DNA from: Streptomyces caeruleatus
Lineage (GTDB): Bacteria > Actinomycetota > Actinomycetes > Streptomycetales > Streptomycetaceae
Direction: 5' to 3'
Length of the DNA stretch: 64,000 nucleotides
Assembly (NCBI RefSeq): GCF_001514235.1
Contig: NZ_KQ948932.1
Span: 413,652 to 477,651 of the forward strand
This document shows, one piece after another, positions 1-9,147 of this stretch. Position 1 is the first letter of the stretch. Each line of letters starts with the position of its first letter. The position numbers and the translations under genes were made by a program. The notes under the pieces were generated by a model. That model did no database searches. It was not told where the DNA came from and saw only the letters and a list, made by a program, of their open reading frames with translations.

Positions 1-1622
1 TGGAGGGGGTGCGCAGCGCCTGGGTGGACCGGCGGGACGAGGTCGCCGACGTCGCCGGGAAGATCACCCGGGATCTCGCGGAGCGGGAGATCTCCTACGG
101 CGGCGGTGAGGCTCCCGGTGAGGAGGAGCTGGCGCAGGCGCTGCTCGGGCTGACGCGGGAGTACGACCCGCAGCGCGGCGGGTTCGGGGGCGCGCCCAAG
201 TTCCCGCCGTCCATGGTGATCGAGTTCCTGCTGCGCCACCATGCGCGGACCGGTGCCGAGGGGGCGCTGCAGATGGCCCAGGACACCTGCGAGCGCATGG
301 CCCGGGGCGGTATCTACGACCAGCTCGGCGGCGGGTTCGCGCGGTACTCCGTCGACCGCGACTGGGTCGTGCCGCACTTCGAGAAGATGCTGTACGACAA
401 CGCCCTGCTGTGCCGCGTCTACGCCCACCTGTGGCGGGCCACCGGCTCCGAGCTCGCCCGCCGCGTCGCGCTGGAGACAGCCGACTTCATGGTGCGGGAA
501 CTGCGCACCGACGAGGGCGGGTTCGCCTCCGCGCTGGACGCCGACAGCGACGACGGGACCGGCCGGCACGTCGAGGGCGCGTACTACGTGTGGACGCCGG
601 AGCAGCTGCGCGAGGTGCTCGGCGAGGAGGACGCCGAGCTCGCCGCCCGGTACTTCGGCGTCACCGAGGAGGGCACCTTCGAGGAGGGCGCGTCCGTGCT
701 GCAACTGCCGCAGCAGGACGGGCTGTTCGACGCCGAGAAGGTCGCCTCGATCCATGAGCGGTTGCTCCGGCAGCGCGGCACGCGCCCCGCACCCGGCCGG
801 GACGACAAGATCGTCGCCGCCTGGAACGGCCTCGCGGTCGCCGCCCTCGCCGAGACCGGCGCCTACTTCGACCGCCCCGACCTGGTGGAGGCCGCGCTCG
901 GCGCCGGTGACCTGCTGGTTCGGCTGCACCTCGACGACCACGCCCGCCTCACCCGCACCAGCAAGGACGGCAGGGCCGGCGCCAACGCGGGTGTGCTGGA
1001 GGACTACGCCGACGTCGCCGAGGGTTTCCTGGCGCTCGCGTCCGTCACCGGTGAGGGCGTCTGGCTGGAGTTCGCCGGGTTCCTGCTCGACCACGTCATC
1101 GCCCGCTTCGCCGACGCGGAGTCCGGCGCGTTCTACGACACCGCAGCCGACGCCGAGCAGTTGATCCGCCGCCCCCAGGACCCCACCGACAACGCGGCCC
1201 CCTCCGGCTGGAGCGCGGCGGCCGGTGCCCTGCTGAGCTATGCCGCGCAGACCGGCGCGGAGCCCCATCGCACCGCCGCCGAGAAGGCGTTGGGCGTCGT
1301 CAAGGCCCTCGGCCCGCGGGTGCCCCGGTTCATCGGCTGGGGTCTGGCCGTCGCCGAGGCCGACCTCGACGGGCCGCGCGAGGTCGCCGTCGTGGGGCCG
1401 TCTCTCACGGACGAGGGCACAAAAACCCTGCACCGTACGGCACTTCTGGGCACCGCTCCGGGTGCGGTCGTGGCCGTGGGGACTCCGGAGAGTGACGAGT
1501 TCCCGCTCCTCGCCGACCGGCCTCTGCAGCAGGGACAACCCGCCGCATACGTCTGCCGCAACTTCACCTGCGACGCCCCGACCACCGATCCGGACCGCTT
1601 GCGAACCGCGCTGAGCAGCTGA
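1..1622 (+). CDS. Thioredoxin-domain (DUF255/YyaL-like) protein, 3' part
   Basis: The reading frame is open from the left edge, so the start and the N-terminal thioredoxin-like domain (roughly 130-150 residues in this family) lie outside the window. The visible part, about 538 residues, is the (alpha/alpha)6-barrel region typical of YyaL/spermatogenesis-associated protein 20 homologues. It shows the family landmarks FGGAPKFP, GGIYDQLGGGFARYSVD and PHFEKMLYDNA in the first 130 residues. No enzymatic activity is established for the bacterial family, although the barrel resembles N-acylglucosamine 2-epimerases. The GTG at position 9 is only the first in-frame start codon inside the window and is not proposed as the true start. 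The family call is firm and the function unknown. Confidence 0.9.
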   Translation, partial: EGVRSAWVDRRDEVADVAGKITRDLAEREISYGGGEAPGEEELAQALLGLTREYDPQRGGFGGAPKFPPSMVIEFLLRHHARTGAEGALQMAQDTCERMARGGIYDQLGGGFARYSVDRDWVVPHFEKMLYDNALLCRVYAHLWRATGSELARRVALETADFMVRELRTDEGGFASALDADSDDGTGRHVEGAYYVWTPEQLREVLGEEDAELAARYFGVTEEGTFEEGASVLQLPQQDGLFDAEKVASIHERLLRQRGTRPAPGRDDKIVAAWNGLAVAALAETGAYFDRPDLVEAALGAGDLLVRLHLDDHARLTRTSKDGRAGANAGVLEDYADVAEGFLALASVTGEGVWLEFAGFLLDHVIARFADAESGAFYDTAADAEQLIRRPQDPTDNAAPSGWSAAAGALLSYAAQTGAEPHRTAAEKALGVVKALGPRVPRFIGWGLAVAEADLDGPREVAVVGPSLTDEGTKTLHRTALLGTAPGAVVAVGTPESDEFPLLADRPLQQGQPAAYVCRNFTCDAPTTDPDRLRTALSS

Positions 1623-1803
1623 AACGGCAGCGAAACGGAAGTCCGCAGGGGGCGGTTACGCAACCTGTGTTCGAATTGTTCACTCTCGCGGCCCGTTGTG
1701 ATGAAACGCGCTCTTCACCGAAAGGGCCTGCGCGCTTCACAGATCCCCCCTAATGTCTCCACAGTGACGCGACAGGTGTAACTCACCGTCGCGACAGGGG
1801 GCA
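1623..1803 (+). promoter_or_regulatory. Leader/promoter region of the glycan operon
   Basis: This is a 181-bp non-coding stretch between the DUF255 gene and the first glycosyltransferase. A 9-mer CGCGACAGG occurs twice just upstream of the gene, about 20 bp apart. A G-rich ribosome-binding site precedes the start codon. I see no clear terminator for the upstream gene and no convincing -35/-10 pair. The operon promoter is presumed to be here. Confidence 0.3.
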
Positions 1804-3114
1804 TTGGGGATCTGGGGGGATCTGTTGCTGACGTCTGTTTTCATAGCCGTCGTCTCGCTGGCCTTGTTCTGGATGGCGGCTTTCACCCTGTGGTGGCAGA
1901 TGCACGCGTGGCGTACGCCCGAGGTGCTCGCCTCCACCCGGTTCAGCAGACCGGACGGCGGCGAGCACGTGTCGTTCTCGCTGCTGTTGCCGGCCCGGCA
2001 CGAACAGGCCGTGCTGGACCACACCATCCAGCGGCTGCTGGAGTCCACACACACCGACTTCGAGATCATCGTGATCGTGGGGCACGACGACCCCGAGACC
2101 ACGGCGGTGGCCGAGGCGGCCGCCGAACGCGACCCGCGTGTCCGGGTCGTCGTCGACACCCACGAGAAGAAGAACAAGCCGAAGGCCATGAACACGGCGC
2201 TGCCGCACTGCCGCGGCGACGTCGTCGGGGTCTTCGACGCCGAGGATCAGGTCCACCCGGAGCTCCTCGCGCACGTGGACCACGCGTTCCGCACGACCGG
2301 GGCCGACGTCGTCCAGGGCGGTGTCCAGCTGATCAACTTCCACTCCAGCTGGTACAGCCTGCGCAACTGCCTGGAGTACTTCTTCTGGTTCCGCTCGCGC
2401 CTGCACCTGCACGCGCAGAAGGGGTTCATCCCGCTCGGCGGGAACACCGTCTTCGTCCGCACCGACGTGCTGCGGGAAGCCGACGGCTGGGACCCGAACT
2501 GCCTCGCCGAGGACTGCGACCTGGGCGTACGGCTGTCCAGCGTCGGCAAGCAGGTCGTCGTCGCCTACGACTCCGACATGGTGACCAAGGAGGAGACGCC
2601 CGGCAGCCTGATGTCGCTGCTCAAGCAGCGCACCCGCTGGAATCAGGGCTTCCTCCAGGTCTACCGGAAGAAGGACTGGCGGCAACTGCCCACCTTCGGG
2701 CAGCGGTTGCTCGCCCGCTACACGCTGATGACGCCCTTCATGCAGGCCTTCACCGGGCTGATCATCCCGCTCAACATCGTGATCGCCGTCTTCCTCGACG
2801 TGCCGGTGAGCGTCGCCTTCATCACCTTCCTGCCGGCCGTCACCGCGCTCGTCACCTTCGTCTTCGAGGTCGTCGGACTGCACGACTTCGGCAAGCAGTA
2901 CGGACTGCGCGTCCGCTTCGTCCACTATCTGAAGCTCATCGCGGGCGGTCCCTTCTACCAGGTGCTCCTCGCCGGGGCCGCCGTCCGCGCCGTATGGCGT
3001 GAGCAGCGCGGCCGTAACGACTGGGAGCTGACCAGCCACGTCGGCGCGCATCTCGACCACGCCGAAACCCGTGCCGGAACGGCCCGAGACCTCCGAGAGG
3101 ACGTCCCCGCGTGA
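1804..3114 (+). CDS. Processive GT2 membrane glycosyltransferase (cellulose-synthase-like)
   Basis: The 436-residue protein has an N-terminal membrane helix (about residues 8-32), a GT-A domain, and C-terminal helices (about 310-355 and 375-395). The processive GT2 signatures are visible: DAED at 145-148, EDCD at 236-239 and QRTRW (QxxRW) at 275-279. Such enzymes polymerise a nucleotide-sugar at the cytoplasmic face and extrude the chain. The start is uncertain. The first in-frame option is TTG 1804, but TTG 1825 has a better placed G-rich ribosome-binding site (1815-1820). The gene overlaps the next by 4 bp (GTGA), so they are translationally coupled. It lacks the longer transmembrane set and PilZ domain of BcsA, so it is a cellulose-synthase-like enzyme of unknown product. 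Context suggests a secreted or wall-associated glycan. Confidence 0.85.
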   Translation: MGIWGDLLLTSVFIAVVSLALFWMAAFTLWWQMHAWRTPEVLASTRFSRPDGGEHVSFSLLLPARHEQAVLDHTIQRLLESTHTDFEIIVIVGHDDPETTAVAEAAAERDPRVRVVVDTHEKKNKPKAMNTALPHCRGDVVGVFDAEDQVHPELLAHVDHAFRTTGADVVQGGVQLINFHSSWYSLRNCLEYFFWFRSRLHLHAQKGFIPLGGNTVFVRTDVLREADGWDPNCLAEDCDLGVRLSSVGKQVVVAYDSDMVTKEETPGSLMSLLKQRTRWNQGFLQVYRKKDWRQLPTFGQRLLARYTLMTPFMQAFTGLIIPLNIVIAVFLDVPVSVAFITFLPAVTALVTFVFEVVGLHDFGKQYGLRVRFVHYLKLIAGGPFYQVLLAGAAVRAVWREQRGRNDWELTSHVGAHLDHAETRAGTARDLREDVPA

Positions 3115-4760
3115 CCTCCACCCTTCCCGCGGTGACCACTTTGAAGGTCCCCGCGCAGAGACAACCTGTCCCTACGCAGCGTTCGACCAGCCGAACAGAG
3201 CCGCCGAGCCGGCTCCGCTCCTCCCGCCCCGACCTGATCCTGTGCTGCCTGCTCCTCGTGGCGATCCTCGTCGTGCAGGGCTGGAACATCGCCGACTACC
3301 CGACCCTCAGCGACGACGAGGGCACCTACCTCGCCCAGGCCTGGGCCGTCCAGGAGGGCCGGGGACTCGCCCACTACACCTACTGGTACGACCACCCGCC
3401 CCTCGGCTGGATCCAGATAGCCCTGCTGACCTGGATACCCGCCGCGCTCAGCCCCGACTCGATGACGGTGGGCACCATGCGCGCCGCGATGCTCGTCATC
3501 AGCGCGGTCAGCGCGGTCCTGGTCTATGTGCTCGGCCGGCGCCTGTCGCTGCCGCGCTGGGCGGCCGGACTCGGCATGGTCCTGTTCGGCCTCTCCCCGC
3601 TGTCGGTCGTGCTCCAGCGGGAGATCTTCCTCGACAACCTCGCGGTGATGTGGACACTGCTCGCCTTCGCGCTCGCCGCCTCCCCGAGCCGTCACCTCTG
3701 GCACCACTTCGGCGCCGGCATCGCCGCCGCCACGGCCGTGCTGACCAAGGAGACGATGCTCTTCGTCCTCCCCGCGGTCTTCGTCACCATGTGGCGCCAC
3801 AGCCACCGCGACACCCGCAAGTTCGCCCTCACCGGCGCCGTCACCGCCTGCGCGCTGATCGGCCTCTCCTACCCGCTGTTCGCGCTGCTGAAGGGCGAGC
3901 TGTTCCCGGGCAGCGGCCACGTCTCGCTGTGGGACGGCATCAAGTACCAGATGACCAGGCCCGGTTCGGGCTTCATCCTCGACCAGGGCTCCGGCTCCTG
4001 GGGCGTCCTGCAGTCGTGGCTCTACTACGACCGCGTCCTCATCGTCGGCGGCCTCGCGGGCGGCCTGCTGCTCCTGCTCACCTGGCGCTGGTCGGTCACC
4101 GCCCGCGCCCTGGCCGGACCCTCGTGCGCGGTCGTCATCCTCGCCCTGGTCGCCATGCGCCCCAGCGGCTACCTGCCCGCCATGTACGTCATCCAGGCCC
4201 TGCCCTTCCTCGCCCTCGTCCTCGCCGGAGGAACGGCCTCCGTCGCCCACGCCGTACTGCGGCGCCGGCGGTCCGAGGGGGAGAAGCGGTACGTCACCGG
4301 CGCGCGGTACGCCCTCGCGGCCGTCCTCGCGCTCGCCGCCTGCGCCTATGTCGTCCCGCGCTGGTACGACGGCGCGCGCACCGCCGTCACCGCCGACGCC
4401 AACGCGCCCTACCAGGCCGCCTCCAAGTGGCTGTCCACCGAGGTCGCGGACCCGGCGAGCACCCGGGTCCTCGTCGACGACGCGCTGTGGCTGGACCTCG
4501 TGCACGCCGGGTACGAGCCCGGGCTCGGGGCCATCTGGTTCTACAAGGCCGACCTCGACCCCGCCGTGACGAAGACGATGCCGCGCGGCTGGAAGGACCT
4601 CGACTACGTGGTCGCCTCGCCGACGGTACGGCGGGACGCGGTCGACCTGCCGGGCGTCCGGGCGGCGATGGAGCACTCGACGCCGGTCGCCGTGTTCGGC
4701 ACCGGCGACGACCGCGTCGAGATCCGCCAGATCCAGACCGCCTCCGGAGGCGTGCGATGA
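3111..4760 (+). CDS. PMT/ArnT-like polytopic glycosyltransferase
   Basis: This 549-residue integral membrane protein has a charged, Pro-rich cytoplasmic N-terminus of about 40 residues, a first helix at about 41-60, and then many hydrophobic segments up to about residue 420, followed by a soluble C-terminal region. The first extracytoplasmic loop carries SDDEGTYLAQAW and the following WYDHPPLGW, the acidic catalytic-loop pattern of GT-C enzymes (GT39/GT83, PMT and ArnT). These use a polyprenyl-phosphate sugar donor on the outer face of the membrane. The GTG start overlaps the stop of the upstream GT2, and its own stop overlaps the next ATG, so it is the second cistron of a tightly coupled operon. 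Donor and acceptor cannot be told from sequence. The next gene is a plausible source of the lipid-linked sugar. Confidence 0.85.
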   Translation: MTSTLPAVTTLKVPAQRQPVPTQRSTSRTEPPSRLRSSRPDLILCCLLLVAILVVQGWNIADYPTLSDDEGTYLAQAWAVQEGRGLAHYTYWYDHPPLGWIQIALLTWIPAALSPDSMTVGTMRAAMLVISAVSAVLVYVLGRRLSLPRWAAGLGMVLFGLSPLSVVLQREIFLDNLAVMWTLLAFALAASPSRHLWHHFGAGIAAATAVLTKETMLFVLPAVFVTMWRHSHRDTRKFALTGAVTACALIGLSYPLFALLKGELFPGSGHVSLWDGIKYQMTRPGSGFILDQGSGSWGVLQSWLYYDRVLIVGGLAGGLLLLLTWRWSVTARALAGPSCAVVILALVAMRPSGYLPAMYVIQALPFLALVLAGGTASVAHAVLRRRRSEGEKRYVTGARYALAAVLALAACAYVVPRWYDGARTAVTADANAPYQAASKWLSTEVADPASTRVLVDDALWLDLVHAGYEPGLGAIWFYKADLDPAVTKTMPRGWKDLDYVVASPTVRRDAVDLPGVRAAMEHSTPVAVFGTGDDRVEIRQIQTASGGVR

Positions 4761-5947
4761 CCCACGAATTCACCGCCCCGGGCGAGCTGGGCGAACCGTC
4801 CGTCGAAGCCGCCGAAGTGCCCGAGCCGGGCGCCGTCACCGTCGTCGTACCGACCTTCAACGAGTCCGGGAACGTACGGCAGTTGCTGCACCAGATCACC
4901 GAGTCCGTGCCGTCCCGGCTGCCCTGCGAGGTCGTCTTCGTGGACGACTCCACCGACGACACCCCGCAGGTCATCAAGGAGGCCGCGCAGGACTGTCCGT
5001 TCCCGGTCACCGTCATCCACCGCGACGAACCCGTCGGCGGGCTCGGCGGCGCGGTCGTCGAGGGGATGAAGGCGGCCGGGTCGGACTGGATCGTTGTCAT
5101 GGACGGCGACTGCCAGCACCCGCCGTCCCTGGTCCCGGAGTTGGTCGCCACCGGTGAGCGGGCGAACGCCGGGCTCGTCGTCGCCTCCCGGTACATCAAG
5201 GGCGGCAGCCGCGCCGGGCTCGCGGGCAGCTACCGCGTGGCCGTGTCGCGGATGGCGACCTGGCTGACCAAGTCCCTGTTCCCGCGCCGGCTGCACGGCA
5301 TCAGCGATCCGATGAGCGGCTTCTTCGCCATCCGCCGCAGCGACATCACCGCGGACGCGCTCAAGCCGCTCGGCTACAAGATCCTGCTGGAGCTCGCGGT
5401 GCGCAGCCGTCCGCGCACGGTCACCGAGGTGCCGTTCGTCTTCCAGGAGCGGTTCGCGGGGGAGTCCAAGTCCACGGCGGCGGAGGGGCGCCGCTTCCTG
5501 CGGCACCTCGCCGGGCTGCGTACGGCCGACCCGCTGGCCCGCATGGTCGTGTTCGGGCTGATCGGTCTGACCGGCTTCGTGCCGAACCTCGTCGCGCTGT
5601 GGGCGATGACCCGGGCGGGGCTGCACTACCTCCCCGCCGAGATCGTCGCCAACCAGTTCGGCGTGGCCTGGAACTTCCTGCTCATCGAGAAGCTGCTGTT
5701 CCGCGACCGGCGCGTCCACCGCCACTGGGCCGACCGCACCATCCGGTTCGCGCTCCTCGCCAACGCCGACCTGGTGCTGCGCATCCCGCTGATCGCGCTG
5801 CTCGTCGGCCAGTTCGGGCTGGCCGTCCTGCCCGCGACCGCGCTGGCCCTGGTCATCACGTTCGTCCTGCGCTTCGTCGGTACCGAGGCGCTGGTCTATC
5901 TGCCGAGCCGTCGTTCAGGTCGGCGGCCCGGGAGTCGCACGGCATAG
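4757..5947 (+). CDS. GT2-GtrA fusion, polyprenyl-phosphate sugar synthase-like
   Basis: The 396-residue protein combines a dolichol-phosphate-mannose-synthase-like GT2 domain (about 25-250) with a C-terminal GtrA-type four-helix membrane domain (about 258-390). Visible motifs are VVPTFNESGN, DDSTDDT and the metal-binding DGDCQHP. The expected reaction is transfer of a sugar from a nucleotide donor to polyprenyl phosphate, with GtrA helping to anchor or flip the product. This would supply the GT-C enzyme encoded just upstream. The ATG overlaps the upstream stop by 4 bp (ATGA). The same frame is open upstream to 3071, but that stretch is an artefact antisense in character to the PMT-like gene and has no domain. 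Nine bases separate it from the oxidase gene, so all four genes probably share one transcript. Confidence 0.88.
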   Translation: MTHEFTAPGELGEPSVEAAEVPEPGAVTVVVPTFNESGNVRQLLHQITESVPSRLPCEVVFVDDSTDDTPQVIKEAAQDCPFPVTVIHRDEPVGGLGGAVVEGMKAAGSDWIVVMDGDCQHPPSLVPELVATGERANAGLVVASRYIKGGSRAGLAGSYRVAVSRMATWLTKSLFPRRLHGISDPMSGFFAIRRSDITADALKPLGYKILLELAVRSRPRTVTEVPFVFQERFAGESKSTAAEGRRFLRHLAGLRTADPLARMVVFGLIGLTGFVPNLVALWAMTRAGLHYLPAEIVANQFGVAWNFLLIEKLLFRDRRVHRHWADRTIRFALLANADLVLRIPLIALLVGQFGLAVLPATALALVITFVLRFVGTEALVYLPSRRSGRRPGSRTA

Positions 5948-5956
5948 GAGAGCCGC

Positions 5957-8392
5957 ATGAACAAGCGCCTCGTCAGCAGACACCGCATCAGCAGACACCG
6001 AAGAAGGACCGCACTGGTCGGGGTGGGGGCCCTGACCGCCGGTCTGCTCCTCACCTCGCCCCAGCCCGCCTCCGCCGCGAACCTCATCAAGAACCCCGGC
6101 TTCGAGACCGCCGGCACCGACGACATGCCCTACTGCTGGAAGAAGTCCGGCTGGGGCGACAACGACTTCACCTTCACCACGACCACCGACGCCCACAGCG
6201 GCGGCAAGGCCATGAAGGTCGAGCTCACCCGCCGTGTCGACGGCGACCGCAAGGCGCTCATCACCGAGTCCGCCGAGTGCGCGCCGGTCGTCACGCCGGG
6301 CAAGCAGTACGACCTGGGCCTCTGGTACAGGTCGACCACCCCGGACGCCTCGGTCACCCTCTTCCGGCACGACCCGACAGCCGGCTGGCAGTACTGGACC
6401 GACCTCAAGACGCTGGACATGGCGGCCGGTTGGACCGAGGCCACGGTCCGTACGCCCGAGGTGCCGACCGGCACCGACCGGATCGCCTGGGGCGTCTCCG
6501 TCTACGGCACCGGCTCGGTCACGACCGACGACTACACGATGGACCAGGTCGCCGACCCCGTCCCGGACCCGGTGTGCACGGGCACGGCCGAGGAGTGCGC
6601 GAACGGCCGCTGGGACGTGCTGCCCACCCAGAACCCGGTCCGCTCCATGCACTCCGTCGTCCTCAACAACGGCAAGGTGCTGCTGATCGCCGGCTCCGGC
6701 AACAGCGAGGAGATGTTCGAGGCGGGCACGTTCACCAGCGCGGTCTACGACCCGCAGAACGGCACGTACAAGCAGATCCCCACGCCGAAGGACATGTTCT
6801 GTGCCGGGCATGTGCAGTTGCAGGACGGCCGTGTGCTCGTGATGAGCGGCAACAAGGGCTATCCGTCGGCCGACGGCACGATCGGCTACCAGGGCTACAA
6901 GGACTCGTACGTCTTCGACCCGGTGACCGAGACCTACAGCAGGACCAACGACATGAACGACGGCCACTGGTACCCGTCGGCCACCATCCTCGGCAACGGT
7001 GACGTGATCTCCTTCGGCGGTCTGAAGGAGGACTCGTCCGGTTCGGTCACCGCCGAGCTGTGGTCGGACGCCGAGCAGAAGTGGCTGGAGCTCTGGAAGG
7101 TCAACCAGACCTGGTCGTACTGGGGCCTGTACCCGTCGATGATCCTGATGCAGGACGGCCGCCTCTTCTACTCCGGCAGCCACGTCTTCGGCAACAACAT
7201 CCCCGGCACGGGCTCGGCGATCTACGACTACGACGCCAACACCGTCACCCAGGTCCCCGGCCTCCGGAACAAGGACGAGCGCGACCAGTCCGCGAGCGTG
7301 CTGCTGCCCCCGGCCCAGGACCAGAAGGTCCTCACCATCGGCGGCGGCAACATCGACTCCAACCCGGACGCCAACCGTCTCACGGACGTCATCGACCTCA
7401 AGCAGCCCAACCCGTCCTACGTCGCCGGGCCCCCGCTCCCGCAGGGCACCGTCGACCTCGGCAACGGCAAGGTCCCGCAGACCGGCAACCAGGGCAAGAT
7501 GTACGTCTCCGCCGTGCTCCTGCCCGACGGCAAGGTCCTGGAGACCGGCGGCGCGCTGCACAACCGGGCCAACCCGGTGTACGAGTCGTCGCTCTACGAC
7601 CCGGCGACGGGCACCTTCGACCCGGTGGCGGCGGACCCGGAGGAACGCGGCTACCACTCCTCGGCCTTCCTCCTCCCCGACGGCCGTGTGATGACGACCG
7701 GCGACAACCCGGGCAACGGCACCTGGAACCACGACGTGTCGGTCTACACCCCGCCCTATCTCCTCAAGGGCGAGCGCCCGGCGATCACTTCGGTCATCGA
7801 CACCGAGTGGACGTACGGCGACACCCAGCGGATCACCGTCGACCGCCCCATCGCCAAGGCCGAGCTGATCCGCCCGGCCGCCGTCACCCACTCCTCGGAC
7901 CCGAACCAGCGGTTCGTGGATCTGCCCCTGTCGGTGGACGGCGACAACGTCGACCTGAACGTGACGAGCAACCCCAACTTGGCCCCGCCCGGCTGGTACA
8001 TGCTCTTCGCGGTCGACGCCAACGGAGTGCCCTCGGTCGCCCAATGGGTCCACCTCCAGGGCCCGCAGGCCCTGAGCGCCACGGACGCCTCCGCCCACGT
8101 CCACGACTTCGCCGACAACCTCAAGGGCAAGGTCACCGGCCCCGGCAAGAAGCGGAAGTCCCAGAAGGTCAGCCCGACCGTCTCCGGCTGCGACCGGCAC
8201 TACGGCTCCGTCAACGTCTGCGTGCCGACCGACTTCCCGCCGACGGTGAAGGCGACGACGAAGGCCCGCTGCGACTGGCTGAAGAAGAACGACTACGGCC
8301 GCCTCAAGGTCAACGGCAAGGACGACCCGCTGCGGCTGGACCCGAACCGGGACGGAATCGCCTGTGGGAAGGGCGATGTGACCCGGCGTTAA
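5957..8392 (+). CDS. Secreted copper-radical oxidase (galactose/glyoxal oxidase-like) with CBM and Excalibur-like tail
   Basis: The 811-residue exported enzyme has an Arg-rich signal peptide ending near residue 41, a beta-sandwich carbohydrate-binding-like domain (about 42-200), Kelch-type beta-propeller blades (about 215-600), a DUF1929 domain (about 605-705), and a basic linker to a Cys-rich tail. Copper-radical oxidase residues are in place. Cys282 in FCAGH and Tyr339 in GHWYPS fit the Tyr-Cys cofactor, Tyr566-His567 in RGYHSS the axial Tyr and first His, and His645 in VTHSSDP the second His. These enzymes oxidise alcohols or aldehydes with O2, giving H2O2. The tail (745-804) ends in DPNRDGIAC, an Excalibur-type calcium motif. 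It is the last gene of the glycosyltransferase operon, so its substrate may be the glycan made there, as GlxA acts with CslA. The substrate itself is inference. Confidence 0.9.
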   Translation: MNKRLVSRHRISRHRRRTALVGVGALTAGLLLTSPQPASAANLIKNPGFETAGTDDMPYCWKKSGWGDNDFTFTTTTDAHSGGKAMKVELTRRVDGDRKALITESAECAPVVTPGKQYDLGLWYRSTTPDASVTLFRHDPTAGWQYWTDLKTLDMAAGWTEATVRTPEVPTGTDRIAWGVSVYGTGSVTTDDYTMDQVADPVPDPVCTGTAEECANGRWDVLPTQNPVRSMHSVVLNNGKVLLIAGSGNSEEMFEAGTFTSAVYDPQNGTYKQIPTPKDMFCAGHVQLQDGRVLVMSGNKGYPSADGTIGYQGYKDSYVFDPVTETYSRTNDMNDGHWYPSATILGNGDVISFGGLKEDSSGSVTAELWSDAEQKWLELWKVNQTWSYWGLYPSMILMQDGRLFYSGSHVFGNNIPGTGSAIYDYDANTVTQVPGLRNKDERDQSASVLLPPAQDQKVLTIGGGNIDSNPDANRLTDVIDLKQPNPSYVAGPPLPQGTVDLGNGKVPQTGNQGKMYVSAVLLPDGKVLETGGALHNRANPVYESSLYDPATGTFDPVAADPEERGYHSSAFLLPDGRVMTTGDNPGNGTWNHDVSVYTPPYLLKGERPAITSVIDTEWTYGDTQRITVDRPIAKAELIRPAAVTHSSDPNQRFVDLPLSVDGDNVDLNVTSNPNLAPPGWYMLFAVDANGVPSVAQWVHLQGPQALSATDASAHVHDFADNLKGKVTGPGKKRKSQKVSPTVSGCDRHYGSVNVCVPTDFPPTVKATTKARCDWLKKNDYGRLKVNGKDDPLRLDPNRDGIACGKGDVTRR

Positions 8393-9114
8393 CTCGCGTA
8401 GTCGGCGAGGGCGCGCTCCACGATGGCCACCAGCTGTTCGTGGTGCGCGCCCTTCCAGTAGGCCCGCTTGCACTGGGTGCACTGCGCGAACACGTCGTAC
8501 GACCGCTGCGTGCCGCCCTCCAGCCGGTCCGCGACCTCGTCCTTGGTGGCCGCCTGCAGCACGCCGTTGCAGGCGGAGCAGCGGGTCCAGGGCCGCAGCT
8601 CGGGCCGGAACCGGTCGAGGACGTCGCGGAGTTGGTCCTCGGGCCGCGTGCTGTACACATACGCCCCGGCCCACAGCTCACGGCGCCGCAGCAGCCCCCG
8701 GTCACGGCTCAGCATGACGCGTCGCTCCGCGGCCGAGCGCGCGGCCAGCGCCGGGTCGCCGATGTCCGTCGACTCGTACGCCGTGTCCACGCCGAGCAGC
8801 CGCAGCCGGCGGGCGAGGGTGCCGAGGTGGACGTCGAGCAGGAAGCGCAGGGGAGCGCCGGGCACCCGCTGGGGGTGCCGGACGGGTCGTACGGTCACGG
8901 ACTCGCCCGCCGTCGGGATGTGCGACACCGGCACCTCGCGGCCGTCGACGACCAGGGTGCCGACCTCGGTGAGCGGGACGCCGAGGGACTCGACGACATG
9001 GCCGAGGGTCGAGACGCCGTCGGTGGTGACGGCGCCCGCGCCCGCGCGCCGTCCGTTGGGCAGGAACACGCGCAGCTCGGGGGCGAACTCGACGTGGATC
9101 TCGGGACCGTTCAC
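8389..9114 (-). CDS. Mut7-C RNase domain protein with ubiquitin-like N-terminus
   Basis: The 241-residue protein has a beta-grasp Mut7-C ubiquitin-like domain (about 1-85) followed by a Mut7-C RNase domain (about 88-235) of PIN-like fold. LLDVHLGTLARRLRLLGVD carries the first conserved aspartate, and a zinc-ribbon pair follows (CSAC, then CTQC). Proteins of this architecture are predicted RNases and their target is not known. Its stop codon overlaps that of the convergent oxidase gene by 3 bases. The ATG is the natural start because the beta-grasp domain begins at once. Family assignment is firm, biological role open. Confidence 0.85.
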   Translation of the reverse strand: MNGPEIHVEFAPELRVFLPNGRRAGAGAVTTDGVSTLGHVVESLGVPLTEVGTLVVDGREVPVSHIPTAGESVTVRPVRHPQRVPGAPLRFLLDVHLGTLARRLRLLGVDTAYESTDIGDPALAARSAAERRVMLSRDRGLLRRRELWAGAYVYSTRPEDQLRDVLDRFRPELRPWTRCSACNGVLQAATKDEVADRLEGGTQRSYDVFAQCTQCKRAYWKGAHHEQLVAIVERALADYAS

Positions 9115-9147
9115 CTGGTCAGGATGTCACGGCACGGGGCCGGGGCC

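Noticed and set aside
3071..4756. Open frame upstream of the GT2-GtrA gene
   Set aside because: The residues are Arg/Pro-rich with no domain and coincide with the real PMT-like frame; only the part from 4757 is coding.
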